This document shows positions 23,961-31,583 of a stretch of 64,000 nucleotides of DNA, in pieces (positions within the stretch are counted from its first letter, which is position 1; each line of letters starts with the position of its first letter). Below the pieces are notes generated by a model. That model was not told where the DNA came from, ran no database searches, and saw nothing but the letters and a program-made list of their open reading frames with translations. The position numbers and the translations under genes are program-made. The DNA comes from Hamadaea tsunoensis DSM 44101 (lineage in GTDB: Bacteria > Actinomycetota > Actinomycetes > Mycobacteriales > Micromonosporaceae): NCBI RefSeq assembly GCF_000428945.1, contig NZ_AUAX01000019.1:124001-188000 (forward strand), in the 5' to 3' direction.

Positions 23961-25910
23961 ATGCTTCGACGGTTCGCCGTCCTACTGTCCACTGTGGCGC
24001 TCGGTCTGGGTACGCTGACCGCCACGACGACCACCGCCCACGCCGGACCGCCGGACAGGAGCGGGACGCGCGTCTCCGCGTACAAGATGAAGTCCGGAGA
24101 GACGGCGGTGGCGCTCGCCCGGAAGGTCGGCGCGGAGATCTCCACGCGCGAGCCGGGGTTCACGATGATCAGGGCGACCGCCGATCAGGCCGAGCGGCTC
24201 CGCGGCCTGGGGATCAAACTGGAAGGCGGTGGCGTCGCGTCGCTCGCGACCGGTGTCGGTACGCCGGTCGACCCGGGCTACACGACCTACGCGCAGATGC
24301 TGACGGCGTTCGACGGCATCGCGACCGCGTTCCCGGGCATCGCCGCCAAGCAGGTGATCGGGCACAGCGCCGAGGGCCGGGACCTGGTGGCGCTGAAGAT
24401 CTCCGACAACGTGGCCACCGACGAGAACGAGCCGGAGGTGCTCTTCACCGCCAACCAGCACGCGCGCGAACACCTGACGGTGGAGATGGCGATCGCGCTG
24501 GCGGGCTTCCTCACCGGCCAGTACGCGATCAACCCGGACGTGCAGAAGATGGTGAACAGCCGGGAGATCTGGATCATCCCGATGGTGAACCCGGACGGCG
24601 TCTCGTTCGACATGGTCAGCGGCCTCTACCAGATGTGGCGCAAGAACCGGCAGGCGACGCCGGGCAGCACCGAGATCGGCACCGACCTCAACCGCAACTG
24701 GGGCTACAAGTTCGCCTGCTGCGCCGGATCCTCGCCGTTCCCGACCGAGGAGGACTACCGCGGCCCGTCGGCGTTCTCGGCCCCCGAGACCCAGGCGGTA
24801 CGCGACTTCGTCCTGTCCCGGCGCGTCGGCGGCGTCCAGCAGATCACCGAGGCCATCGACATCCACACGTTCACCGAGCTGGTGCTGTGGCCGTTCGGGT
24901 ACACGACGAAGACCACGGTCACCGGCACGATGTCCGCCGACGAGTACGCGACCCACAAGGCGATCGGCACGGAGTTCGCGATGCTCAACGGCTACACGCC
25001 CGGCCAGGCGAGCGGCCTCTACATCACCGACGGCAGCATCGACGACTGGCTGTGGGGCACCCAGAAGATCTACACCTTCACCACCGAGATGTACCCCAAG
25101 GAGAACGACCCCGACGCCTTCTACCCGCCGTCGAGCGTCATCTCCGCGCAGACCTCGCGCAACATCCCCGCGATCATGCGCTTCCTCGGGTACGCCGACT
25201 GCCCCCAGCGGGCGATCGGCAAGGAGGGCACCTACTGCAAGAAGACCGACGACTACACGCTGACGGCCCCCGCGACCGCGACGGTGGCCCAGGGCGCGGA
25301 CGTGACGGTCGCGTTGACCGCCACCAAGACCACGGGCGCCGCCCAGCTCGTCTCGATGACCGCCGAGGGTACGCCGCCCGGCGCGACCGTCACCTTCTCG
25401 ACGGGCTCGATCCCGACCGACGGATCGGCGCAGTCCGCGACCATCCACACCTCGGCGACCACGACCCCCGGCACCTACACGGTCGTCCTCGTCGGCAACG
25501 GCACCGCCGGCACCGTACGCACAGCCCGCGTGACGCTGACGGTCACCGGCACGGCCGCGTGCGCGGGCGGCAACGCGACCCGGCTGACGATCCCCGACGG
25601 CACCTCGACCTTCGTGTCGAACACGGTGACGATCGCGGCCTGCGGCGGCAACGCGGGAACGACGGCCCGAGTGGACCTCGACGTCACCCACACGCACATC
25701 GGTGACCTGGAGATCGCCCTCAAATCCCCGACCGGTACGCGCTTCGTCCTGCACGCGCTGGGGACGGGCGCGGACCTGAACGACATCAAGCGGTCGTACA
25801 CCGTGGACCTGTCGGGGGAGGCGGCCGACGGGGCGTGGACGCTGGAGGCCGAGGACGTCACCGGCGGCGACTCCGGCCGCGTGAATTCCTGGACCCTGAC
25901 CCTGAAGTAG
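23961..25910 (+). CDS. Secreted M14 zinc carboxypeptidase with C-terminal P-domain
   Basis: 649 residues. Signal peptide with AHA cleavage at about residue 28, then an inhibitory-like propeptide region, then the M14 catalytic domain. Zinc ligands are visible as His167 and Glu170 in HAREH and His302 in IDIHTFTE; the catalytic Glu is Glu376 in FTTEMYP. A bacterial Ig-like/linker section (residues about 430-525) precedes a proprotein-convertase P-domain (about 530-649; DVTHTHIGDLEIALKSP, GEAADGAWTLEAED). Reaction: removal of C-terminal residues from extracellular peptides. The ATG at 23961 has GGAGGA six bases before it. It follows the RTX gene across a hairpin, so partial coexpression is possible. 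Confidence 0.95.
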   Translation: MLRRFAVLLSTVALGLGTLTATTTTAHAGPPDRSGTRVSAYKMKSGETAVALARKVGAEISTREPGFTMIRATADQAERLRGLGIKLEGGGVASLATGVGTPVDPGYTTYAQMLTAFDGIATAFPGIAAKQVIGHSAEGRDLVALKISDNVATDENEPEVLFTANQHAREHLTVEMAIALAGFLTGQYAINPDVQKMVNSREIWIIPMVNPDGVSFDMVSGLYQMWRKNRQATPGSTEIGTDLNRNWGYKFACCAGSSPFPTEEDYRGPSAFSAPETQAVRDFVLSRRVGGVQQITEAIDIHTFTELVLWPFGYTTKTTVTGTMSADEYATHKAIGTEFAMLNGYTPGQASGLYITDGSIDDWLWGTQKIYTFTTEMYPKENDPDAFYPPSSVISAQTSRNIPAIMRFLGYADCPQRAIGKEGTYCKKTDDYTLTAPATATVAQGADVTVALTATKTTGAAQLVSMTAEGTPPGATVTFSTGSIPTDGSAQSATIHTSATTTPGTYTVVLVGNGTAGTVRTARVTLTVTGTAACAGGNATRLTIPDGTSTFVSNTVTIAACGGNAGTTARVDLDVTHTHIGDLEIALKSPTGTRFVLHALGTGADLNDIKRSYTVDLSGEAADGAWTLEAEDVTGGDSGRVNSWTLTLK

Positions 25911-25976
25911 CACCGCCCCTTGTGCCCTTTGCTCCAGCGGGGTCGCGGCCTTGACCCCGCGGGGCCTACCGCGGGG

Positions 25977-26050
25977 CTTGATCCCGCGGGGGCTTGATCC
26001 CGCGGGGGCTTGATCCCGCGGGGCCTTGATCCCGCGGGGGCTTGATCCCG
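25977..26050. repeat. 16-bp tandem repeat, about 4.6 copies
   Basis: Unit CTTGATCCCGCGGGGG, starting at 25977, 25993, 26009, 26025 and 26041. Each unit contains the palindrome CCCGCGGG. The last partial copy is the outer edge of hairpin B1. A degenerate earlier copy (CTTGACCCCGCGGGGC) lies at about 25950. Confidence 0.9.
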
Positions 26051-26119
26051 TTTGGATCAGGGAAATCACCCGAATCATGGCCCAAGATTCGGGTGAAAAA
26101 CCTGATCCAAACGGGATCA
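26043..26119. repeat. Inverted repeat family B, copy 1
   Basis: 77 bp. Outer arms of 19 perfectly paired bases (TGATCCCGTTTGGATCAGG and complement) and inner arms ACCCGAATC/GATTCGGGT. It lies between the convergent M14 and alpha/beta hydrolase genes. Related copies are at 52149-52233 and 50946-51034, and a split copy at 33681/34466. Confidence 0.9.
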
Positions 26120-26240
26120 TCGGGCCGCCGGGCCCGCCGGCGCAGGGCGCGGGGCCGTGGGGAGCGGGGCCGTGGGGAGCGGGGCGTGGGGCGGCGCCGT
26201 AGTCGCGACTGTCCGTCTTGCGGGAATCCACCTGTTGAGC

Positions 26241-26313
26241 GATCTTGACCGATGTGGCGAAACCAACGTCAACCCGGCCAGGAAGCGTTGATTTCGCCAC
26301 ATCCGTCAAGATC
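26241..26313. repeat. Inverted repeat G (single copy in window)
   Basis: 73 bp with 28-base arms and two mismatches (GATCTTGAC-GATGTGGCGAAA against its complement). It lies in the same convergent gap as B1. No other copy was found in the window. The rest of 26120-26461 holds no supportable gene. Confidence 0.8.
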
Positions 26314-26461
26314 AAAACCGCAACCGGCCCGCCCACCGTGCCCGATCGCACCGAATCCCGAGGTCTCCTCCGACATCGCAGGCGCCGCGACGCGTACTCC
26401 CGGATGGGCAAGGACAACGACGGCGCCGCAGCGAGCCCGAACGCTCAAAAGGGCTGAACAC

Positions 26462-27244
26462 TCATGAGGAGGTCGTCTCGAGGATGAGGCGTACTACTTC
26501 GTCGGGGGCGTCGCTCATCGGGACGTGACCGCATCCGCGTAGGCGCTCGACCCGTGCCCCGGGAAGCGCGGCCGCGGCCCGTTCCGCCTGGTGTACGCCG
26601 AAGATGCGATCCGCCTCGCCCCACCCGATCGTCACCGGAACCTCCGATGTGGACAGAGATGGGGGAAACGCGTACCCGCGGGCGGACCGGGCCACCGAGG
26701 AATAGCCCCGACCACGACGGAAGGCCAGGGCATCACCCAGAGCCTGGGCGGGGGAGATCCGGGACGTGTGCACGACCAGCGAGCCGAAGCACAGCGAGCG
26801 GACGGCCGGCGACCGCAGCGCCACCTTCATCACCGGCGCCGGGAGGTAGGTGTTCGCCCGCATCGCGCCGAGGATCCGCAGCGCGCGGCGGCGTTCGGCC
26901 TCGGTGTAGAACCCGGCGGGGGAGAAGGCGGTCGCCGACCTGGCCAGCCCGGCGGCCGCGAGTTCGAGGCTGATCGCGCCGCCGAGGCTGTACCCGGCGA
27001 CGTGCGGCCGGTCGAGCCCCCATGAATCCAGCACGGAAGCCAGCACTTCGACGGTCGCGGGCATCCCCTGTGGCATACCGGCTTCGGGGACGGGGGAGGC
27101 GCCGAAACCGGGGAGGTCCACCGCGATCACCTCGTGGTGGGCGGCCAACCGGTCGAGGACCGGCTGCCACGCCTGCCACCGGTGGCCGATCCCGTGCACG
27201 AGCACCAGCGGTTCGCCCTGACCGCGGCGTACGTGGTTAATCAT
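26462..27244 (-). CDS. Alpha/beta hydrolase (esterase-like)
   Basis: 260 residues with an alpha/beta hydrolase fold: oxyanion HGIG (17-20), nucleophile elbow GYSLGG with Ser86, candidate Asp in GWGEADRIFG and His in GCGHVPMSD. It is the last gene of a five-gene operon and overlaps the SDR gene by 8 bases. Next to a Baeyer-Villiger enzyme the likely role is hydrolysis of the ester or lactone it makes; this is inferred from context, as in known BVMO-esterase pairs. Cytoplasmic, with no signal peptide. Confidence 0.88.
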   Translation of the reverse strand: MINHVRRGQGEPLVLVHGIGHRWQAWQPVLDRLAAHHEVIAVDLPGFGASPVPEAGMPQGMPATVEVLASVLDSWGLDRPHVAGYSLGGAISLELAAAGLARSATAFSPAGFYTEAERRRALRILGAMRANTYLPAPVMKVALRSPAVRSLCFGSLVVHTSRISPAQALGDALAFRRGRGYSSVARSARGYAFPPSLSTSEVPVTIGWGEADRIFGVHQAERAAAALPGARVERLRGCGHVPMSDAPDEVVRLILETTSS

Positions 27245-28106
27245 GGCGTACTCCGACCGTCGACTTGCCGAAGGACCGGCCGAGGCCGCGTACCTCGGTC
27301 TCCATGTCGGTGACCGTGCTGCCCATGCCCTTGCGGACGACGAAGTCCGAGAATCCGCTCAGGACGACCGGGCGCATCGCCTGCACCAGGCCCATCGTGC
27401 GGGGTACGTAGACCTTCCGCTTGCGCTTCTCGATCCCGCGGACGATCGCGTCGGCGCACTTCTCGACCGAGACCACCGTCGACAGCGGCCAGGGCAGCCG
27501 CTTCAGCGCCGTGCGGAACGACGCGAGGTCCTCGCGGATGTCGCGGACCAGGTCGGTGTCGATCCAGATCGGGTGCGCGCTGCCCACCGTCACGCCGCGC
27601 TCCGCGGACTCCAGGCGCAGGACGTTCGCGTACTGCTCGACGCCGGCCTTCGACGCGCAATAGGCCGCCATCCCCGGCATCGCCGTGAACGCCGCCGCCG
27701 ACGACACGACGAGCACATGCCCCCGCGCCCGCGTCACCTCGGGCAGCGCGGCGCTCACCGTCCGCATCACTCCGATCAAGTTCACTTCCACGGTACGCAC
27801 AAGCGCGTCGACCGGTCCCAACGCGACGGTGCCCAGGTTCGCGATCCCGGCGTTGGCGACCACGACGTCGATCCGGCCGAAGTGCTCCACCGTGGATGCC
27901 ACGGCCGCGTCGAGGGCGGCGGAGTCGGTGACGTCGCACTCGTGCCAGTGGCCACCGACCTCGGTCGCCACGTTCTTCAGCAGGTCGGGTTCGAGGCCGA
28001 CCACCGACACCCGGGCACCCCGCGCGGCGGCGACCCGGGCGACCTGGGCGCCGATGCCGCGGGCGCCGCCGGTGATGAGGACGGTCTTGCCGGACAGGTC
28101 ATACAT
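27237..28106 (-). CDS. Short-chain dehydrogenase/reductase
   Basis: 289 residues, classical SDR: TGGARGIG (12-19) for NAD(P), NAG motif in VVVANAGIANLG, Ser125/126 and the Tyr139-xxx-Lys143 pair (YCASK). The C-terminal 60 residues (RKRKVYVPRTMGLVQAMRPVVLSGFSDFVVRKGMGS) resemble SDRs found with mycobacterial flavin monooxygenases and may form a membrane-associated lid. It overlaps both operon neighbours by 8 bases. Likely role: interconversion of an alcohol and the ketone used by the monooxygenase (inference). Confidence 0.9.
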   Translation of the reverse strand: MYDLSGKTVLITGGARGIGAQVARVAAARGARVSVVGLEPDLLKNVATEVGGHWHECDVTDSAALDAAVASTVEHFGRIDVVVANAGIANLGTVALGPVDALVRTVEVNLIGVMRTVSAALPEVTRARGHVLVVSSAAAFTAMPGMAAYCASKAGVEQYANVLRLESAERGVTVGSAHPIWIDTDLVRDIREDLASFRTALKRLPWPLSTVVSVEKCADAIVRGIEKRKRKVYVPRTMGLVQAMRPVVLSGFSDFVVRKGMGSTVTDMETEVRGLGRSFGKSTVGVRHD

Positions 28107-29577
28107 CGGCGTATCGCCTTTCGAGCGTGGGGGCGACGGCGGCGTACTCGGCGGGATGGAAGGAGCGCAGCTTCAGCCGGAAGCTCGTGGCGAAGCCGGG
28201 CCAGATCGTCGTGTTGCGGCCGCTGGCGTCGAGGTACCAGCTGGCGCAGCCGGTGTGCCACACCGTGCCGGCCATCTTCCGGTCGACCTCGGCCGACCAG
28301 TCGCGCTGGGCCTCGGCGGTCGGCTCCATCGCGACGATGCCCCGGGAACGCATGTGCTTCAACGCGTTCACCACGAGCTTCAGCTGCGCCTCGATCATCA
28401 GCACGACCGACGTGTGCCCGAGCCCCGTGTTCGGGCCGAGGAGCAGGAACAGGTTCGGGAAGCCGGGGACCGTGGTGCCGCGGTGCGCGTACATGCTGGG
28501 GGTCCAGGTCTCGGCCAGCGATCGGCCGTCCGTGCCCCGGATGTGGCGCATGATCGGTGCGTCGGTCACGTGGAATCCGGTGCCGAGGATGATCGTGTCG
28601 GCCGGGTGCTTCACGCCGTCGGCCGATACCACGCCGTCGGGCTCGATCCGCGCGATCCCGGCCGCCTCCACGCGTACGTTCGGGTTGGTCAGGGACGGCC
28701 AGTAGTCGTTGCTGATGAGGACGCGCTTGCAGCCCATCGCGTACGCCGGGGTGAGTTTGGCTCGCAGCTCGGGATCGCGGACCTGGCGGCGCAGCGTGCG
28801 CAGGGAGATCTTCGAGGCCAGACGGTTGACGGCGGGGTGCAGGAAGCCGACGCCCATGCCGTCGCGCATCCAGTAGAGGCCGGTCCGCACGAGGCGCTGC
28901 GCGCCCGGCACGTGCCGGTAGAGGAAGCGCTCGGCGCGGCTGATGCGGCGCGCGCCGCGATGCATGATCCACGCGGGCGTACGCTGGAACAGCGTGAGCC
29001 GCCCGACCAGCGGCTGGATCTGCGGCACGAACTGGACGGCCGACGCGCCGGTGCCGATGACGGCGACCTGGCGGCCGGTGAGGTCGACGTCGTGCCGCCA
29101 GCGGGCCGAATGGAAGACGGTGCCCTGAAACGCTTCGATCCCAGGAATGTCGGGAATGGACGGATCGCTCAGCGGCCCGGCCGCGCTGATCAGCACCCGG
29201 GCCGTGTACGCGCCCCCGGACGTCTCGATCCGCCACCGCTGGGCGGCGCCGTCCCAGACGGCCTCGCGGACGAGATGCCGGAACCGCAGATGCGGCCGCA
29301 GACCGAAGTCGTCCGCGCATCTCCGCAGGTACGCCCAGATCTCGGCCTGTCCGGAGAAGGTGTTGGACCAGTCCGGGTTGCGGGCGAACGAGAACGAGTA
29401 GAGGTGCGACGGCACGTCGCAGGCGCAGCCGGGGTAGGTGTTGTCCCGCCAGGTCCCGCCGACGTCCTCGCCCGCGTCGAAGAGCAGGAAGTCGGTGAAC
29501 CCGGCCTGTCGCAGGCGGATCGCCGCGCCGAGCCCGCCGAAGCCGGCCCCGACGATCGCGATGTCGATGTCGGTCAC
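28099..29577 (-). CDS. Flavin monooxygenase, Baeyer-Villiger type
   Basis: 492 residues. FAD-binding Rossmann GAGFGG (10-15), the GG-W-DN-YPG motif (GGTWRDNTYPGCACDVPSHLY), the type I Baeyer-Villiger fingerprint FQGTVFHSARW (150-160) and a second NADPH Rossmann GTGASA (175-180). Reaction by family: NADPH- and O2-dependent insertion of oxygen next to a carbonyl to give an ester or lactone. It sits between SDR and DUF4873 genes with 8- and 4-base overlaps. The residue after the fingerprint Trp is Arg, not the usual Pro/Asp, so heteroatom oxidation remains possible. The substrate is not visible. Confidence 0.92.
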   Translation of the reverse strand: MTDIDIAIVGAGFGGLGAAIRLRQAGFTDFLLFDAGEDVGGTWRDNTYPGCACDVPSHLYSFSFARNPDWSNTFSGQAEIWAYLRRCADDFGLRPHLRFRHLVREAVWDGAAQRWRIETSGGAYTARVLISAAGPLSDPSIPDIPGIEAFQGTVFHSARWRHDVDLTGRQVAVIGTGASAVQFVPQIQPLVGRLTLFQRTPAWIMHRGARRISRAERFLYRHVPGAQRLVRTGLYWMRDGMGVGFLHPAVNRLASKISLRTLRRQVRDPELRAKLTPAYAMGCKRVLISNDYWPSLTNPNVRVEAAGIARIEPDGVVSADGVKHPADTIILGTGFHVTDAPIMRHIRGTDGRSLAETWTPSMYAHRGTTVPGFPNLFLLLGPNTGLGHTSVVLMIEAQLKLVVNALKHMRSRGIVAMEPTAEAQRDWSAEVDRKMAGTVWHTGCASWYLDASGRNTTIWPGFATSFRLKLRSFHPAEYAAVAPTLERRYADV

Positions 29578-29849
29578 TCGTCCTCCTCCTCGTCTTCCCA
29601 GGGTGGGGTGCCCGTGCCGGTGAGGCGTACGCCGCCCCAGGGGTCGGCCTCGCCCAGCCGGCCGTCGGCGGTTCGTGTTCCAATGTGGACTGTCACGTCG
29701 CGCCGGCCCGCGCGCAGCAGCGCCACCAGGGCCGGCGCCGGTTCGATCCGGCCGTTCCAGTGGAACCGGCCGTCCGTGGGGTCGAAGCGGCCGGAGAGAT
29801 GGACGCGTACCTCGGTCCCGGCGACGACCGCCGCCCCGTGGTAGCTCAT
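29574..29849 (-). CDS. DUF4873 small protein
   Basis: 91 residues (YHGAAVVAGTEVRVHLSGRFDPTDGRFHWNGRI, DPWGGVRLTGTGTPPWEDEEED). The pattern matches DUF4873, a small beta-rich domain found beside or fused to flavin monooxygenases in Actinobacteria. The acidic tail is notable. It overlaps TetR upstream and the monooxygenase downstream by four bases each (ATGA), so the three should be made in fixed ratio. Function unknown; a partner or substrate-handling subunit of the monooxygenase is an inference. Confidence 0.85.
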   Translation of the reverse strand: MSYHGAAVVAGTEVRVHLSGRFDPTDGRFHWNGRIEPAPALVALLRAGRRDVTVHIGTRTADGRLGEADPWGGVRLTGTGTPPWEDEEEDE

Positions 29850-30565
29850 GGCAGCTTCGCCGTCATCAGCTCGTGGGGGAGGTCGGCCGACTGGCGTACG
29901 CCGGCGATGCCGCTCCACAGCAGGGTGGTGAGGTACTCGGTCAGGGCCGCGCGCCGGATCGGCTGGCCGTGCGTCAGCCACCAGTCGCCGACCGCCTGCA
30001 CGAACCCGACCAGCCCGTACGCCCACGGTTCGGCCGGCCCCGCGTCGAGTCCGAGGCTGCGCAGCCGGTCGCCGATGACCCGGGCGAGCCCGGCCGCGAT
30101 CTGCTGCGAGGTGCCGGCCACGAGCCGCTGGGCGGCCGGCTGCCGCATGACGAACATGTACAGCTTCGGCTCCGCCTCGATCACCCCGAGGTACGCGTCG
30201 ATCGTCGCCTCGATGAGGTCGCGCTCCTCGCGTACGCGGTCGATCGCGGGGGTGACCGTGTCGACGACGATGGCGGTCATGTGCTCGCCGACCGCCGACC
30301 AGAGCTCCTGCTTGTCGGCGAAGTACCGGTAGAGCACCGGCTTGGAGACGCCCGCCTCGGCCGCCACCTGATCCATGTCGACGTCCGGTCCGTTGTGGAG
30401 GACGGCCCGGATGGCAGCCGTGATCATCTCCGCCCGGCGCTGCTCGCGGTGCTTGACCCAGCGTGCCTTCCGGCCGCTGACGGGTTGGGCGGCGGCTGCG
30501 GCAGCGGGTTCGGCGGCTGGTTCGGCCGTCGGTTCGGCATTGACAGGGTTCACGTCCGCTTGCAT
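29846..30565 (-). CDS. TetR family regulator
   Basis: 239 residues. A low-complexity Ala/Glu/Pro N-terminal extension of about 30 residues precedes the TetR HTH (AAIRAVLHNGPDVDMDQVAAEAGVSKPVLYRYFADKQELW). The ligand-binding C-terminal domain (IEATIDAYLGVIEAEPKLYMFVM) is of a type common in mycobacterial lipid and aromatic regulators. As the first gene of the operon and divergent from the AurF-like gene it probably controls both directions. The dyads at 30576-30597 are the candidate operator. Confidence 0.92.
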   Translation of the reverse strand: MQADVNPVNAEPTAEPAAEPAAAAAAQPVSGRKARWVKHREQRRAEMITAAIRAVLHNGPDVDMDQVAAEAGVSKPVLYRYFADKQELWSAVGEHMTAIVVDTVTPAIDRVREERDLIEATIDAYLGVIEAEPKLYMFVMRQPAAQRLVAGTSQQIAAGLARVIGDRLRSLGLDAGPAEPWAYGLVGFVQAVGDWWLTHGQPIRRAALTEYLTTLLWSGIAGVRQSADLPHELMTAKLP

Positions 30566-30575
30566 GCTACTAGGA

Positions 30576-30597
30576 GTAACAGTTACGTCGGGTAACC
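30576..30597. promoter_or_regulatory. Candidate TetR operator between the operon and the AurF-like gene
   Basis: The 52-base divergent gap contains GTAAC-a-GTTAC (30576-30586) followed by GGTAACC (30591-30597), i.e. three half-sites in two overlapping dyads. This is the only symmetric signal between the two starts and fits a TetR dimer site acting on both promoters. Inferred from position. Confidence 0.55.
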
Positions 30598-30617
30598 GTC
30601 AAGAGTCAGGAGCGCCG

Positions 30618-31496
30618 GTGGACACTCGGGAACGCACAGCGCAACGGCTACTGGACACCTCGGCGCGGTTGAGCTTCGATCCGATCGTCGAGATCGACTG
30701 GGACGCGCCCGCCGAGCCGGGCCGCTACTGGCTTCCCCCGCGGCGCAGCAGCCTCTACGGGACCTCGCTGTGGCAGGGCCTGACCGAGGAGCAGCGGATC
30801 GAGCTGAGCAAGCACGAGGTGGCCTCGGCCGCCAGCGCCGGCGTGTGGTTCGAGACGATCCTCATGGAGATGCTGGTCCGGCACTACTACGACGCCGACC
30901 CCACCAGCCGCCACGCCCAGTACGCGCTGACCGAGGTCGCCGACGAGTGCCGCCACTCGATCATGTTCGGCAAGCTCATCGAGGCCACCGGCTGCCCGTT
31001 CTACCCGGCGAGCCGCTTCGACCACAACCTCGGCCGCTTCCTCAAGGCGACCGCGGCCGGCCCGCACATGTTCGCCTCGATCCTGATCGCCGAGGAGATC
31101 CTCGACGCGTTCCAGCGCGAGATCATGGCCGACGAGTCGCTCCAGCCGCTCATCCGCATGGTGTCGCGCATCCACGTCGTCGAGGAGGCCCGGCACGTCC
31201 GCTACGCCCGCGAGGAACTGGCCCGCCAGGTGGAGTCGGCCGGCCCGCTGCGGATCGCGTACGCGCGGACGGTCATCGCCCGGGCGGCCAACTCGATCGC
31301 CAACCGGCTCGTCAACCCCCGCGTGTACGCGTCCGTCGGCATCCGGCCCCGCGACGGGCGGGCGGCGGCGCGGACGAATCCGCACTTCCAGGCCACGCTG
31401 CGCTGGTCGGCCGAGCGGGTGTACGCGTACCTCGGGGAGCTGGGCCTCATCGGCGGCCCGGCCCACGCCCTCTGGCGCCGCTCCCACCTCATCTGA
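30618..31496 (+). CDS. AurF-like diiron oxygenase
   Basis: 292 residues from a GTG with AGGAG spaced 6-9 bases before it. Ferritin-like four-helix motifs carry the iron ligands: Glu in WFETILMEMLVRHYY, EVADECRH (E, E and H), EEILDAF and HVVEEARHVRYA. Family knowledge: AurF-type non-haem diiron oxygenases oxidise arylamines or related substrates; many homologues in Actinobacteria have no known substrate. It is divergent from the TetR-BVMO operon and probably under the same TetR. The combination suggests an oxidative pathway for one compound. Confidence 0.85.
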   Translation: MDTRERTAQRLLDTSARLSFDPIVEIDWDAPAEPGRYWLPPRRSSLYGTSLWQGLTEEQRIELSKHEVASAASAGVWFETILMEMLVRHYYDADPTSRHAQYALTEVADECRHSIMFGKLIEATGCPFYPASRFDHNLGRFLKATAAGPHMFASILIAEEILDAFQREIMADESLQPLIRMVSRIHVVEEARHVRYAREELARQVESAGPLRIAYARTVIARAANSIANRLVNPRVYASVGIRPRDGRAAARTNPHFQATLRWSAERVYAYLGELGLIGGPAHALWRRSHLI

Positions 31497-31583
31497 CCGA
31501 CTCCGGGGGGATCTTGGGCCGGGTGCGCAGGGTCGTGGTGGCGAGGGGTGGGGACCGGGACGGGGATGGCTTAGGCTCGGGGC

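Noticed and set aside
25977-26050. Possible CRISPR-like array
   Set aside because: 16-bp units are directly adjacent with no unique spacers, and no cas genes are nearby.
26462-31496. A classical antibiotic biosynthetic gene cluster around the AurF-like gene
   Set aside because: No PKS, NRPS, carrier protein or tailoring set is present; the set looks catabolic or lipid-modifying.
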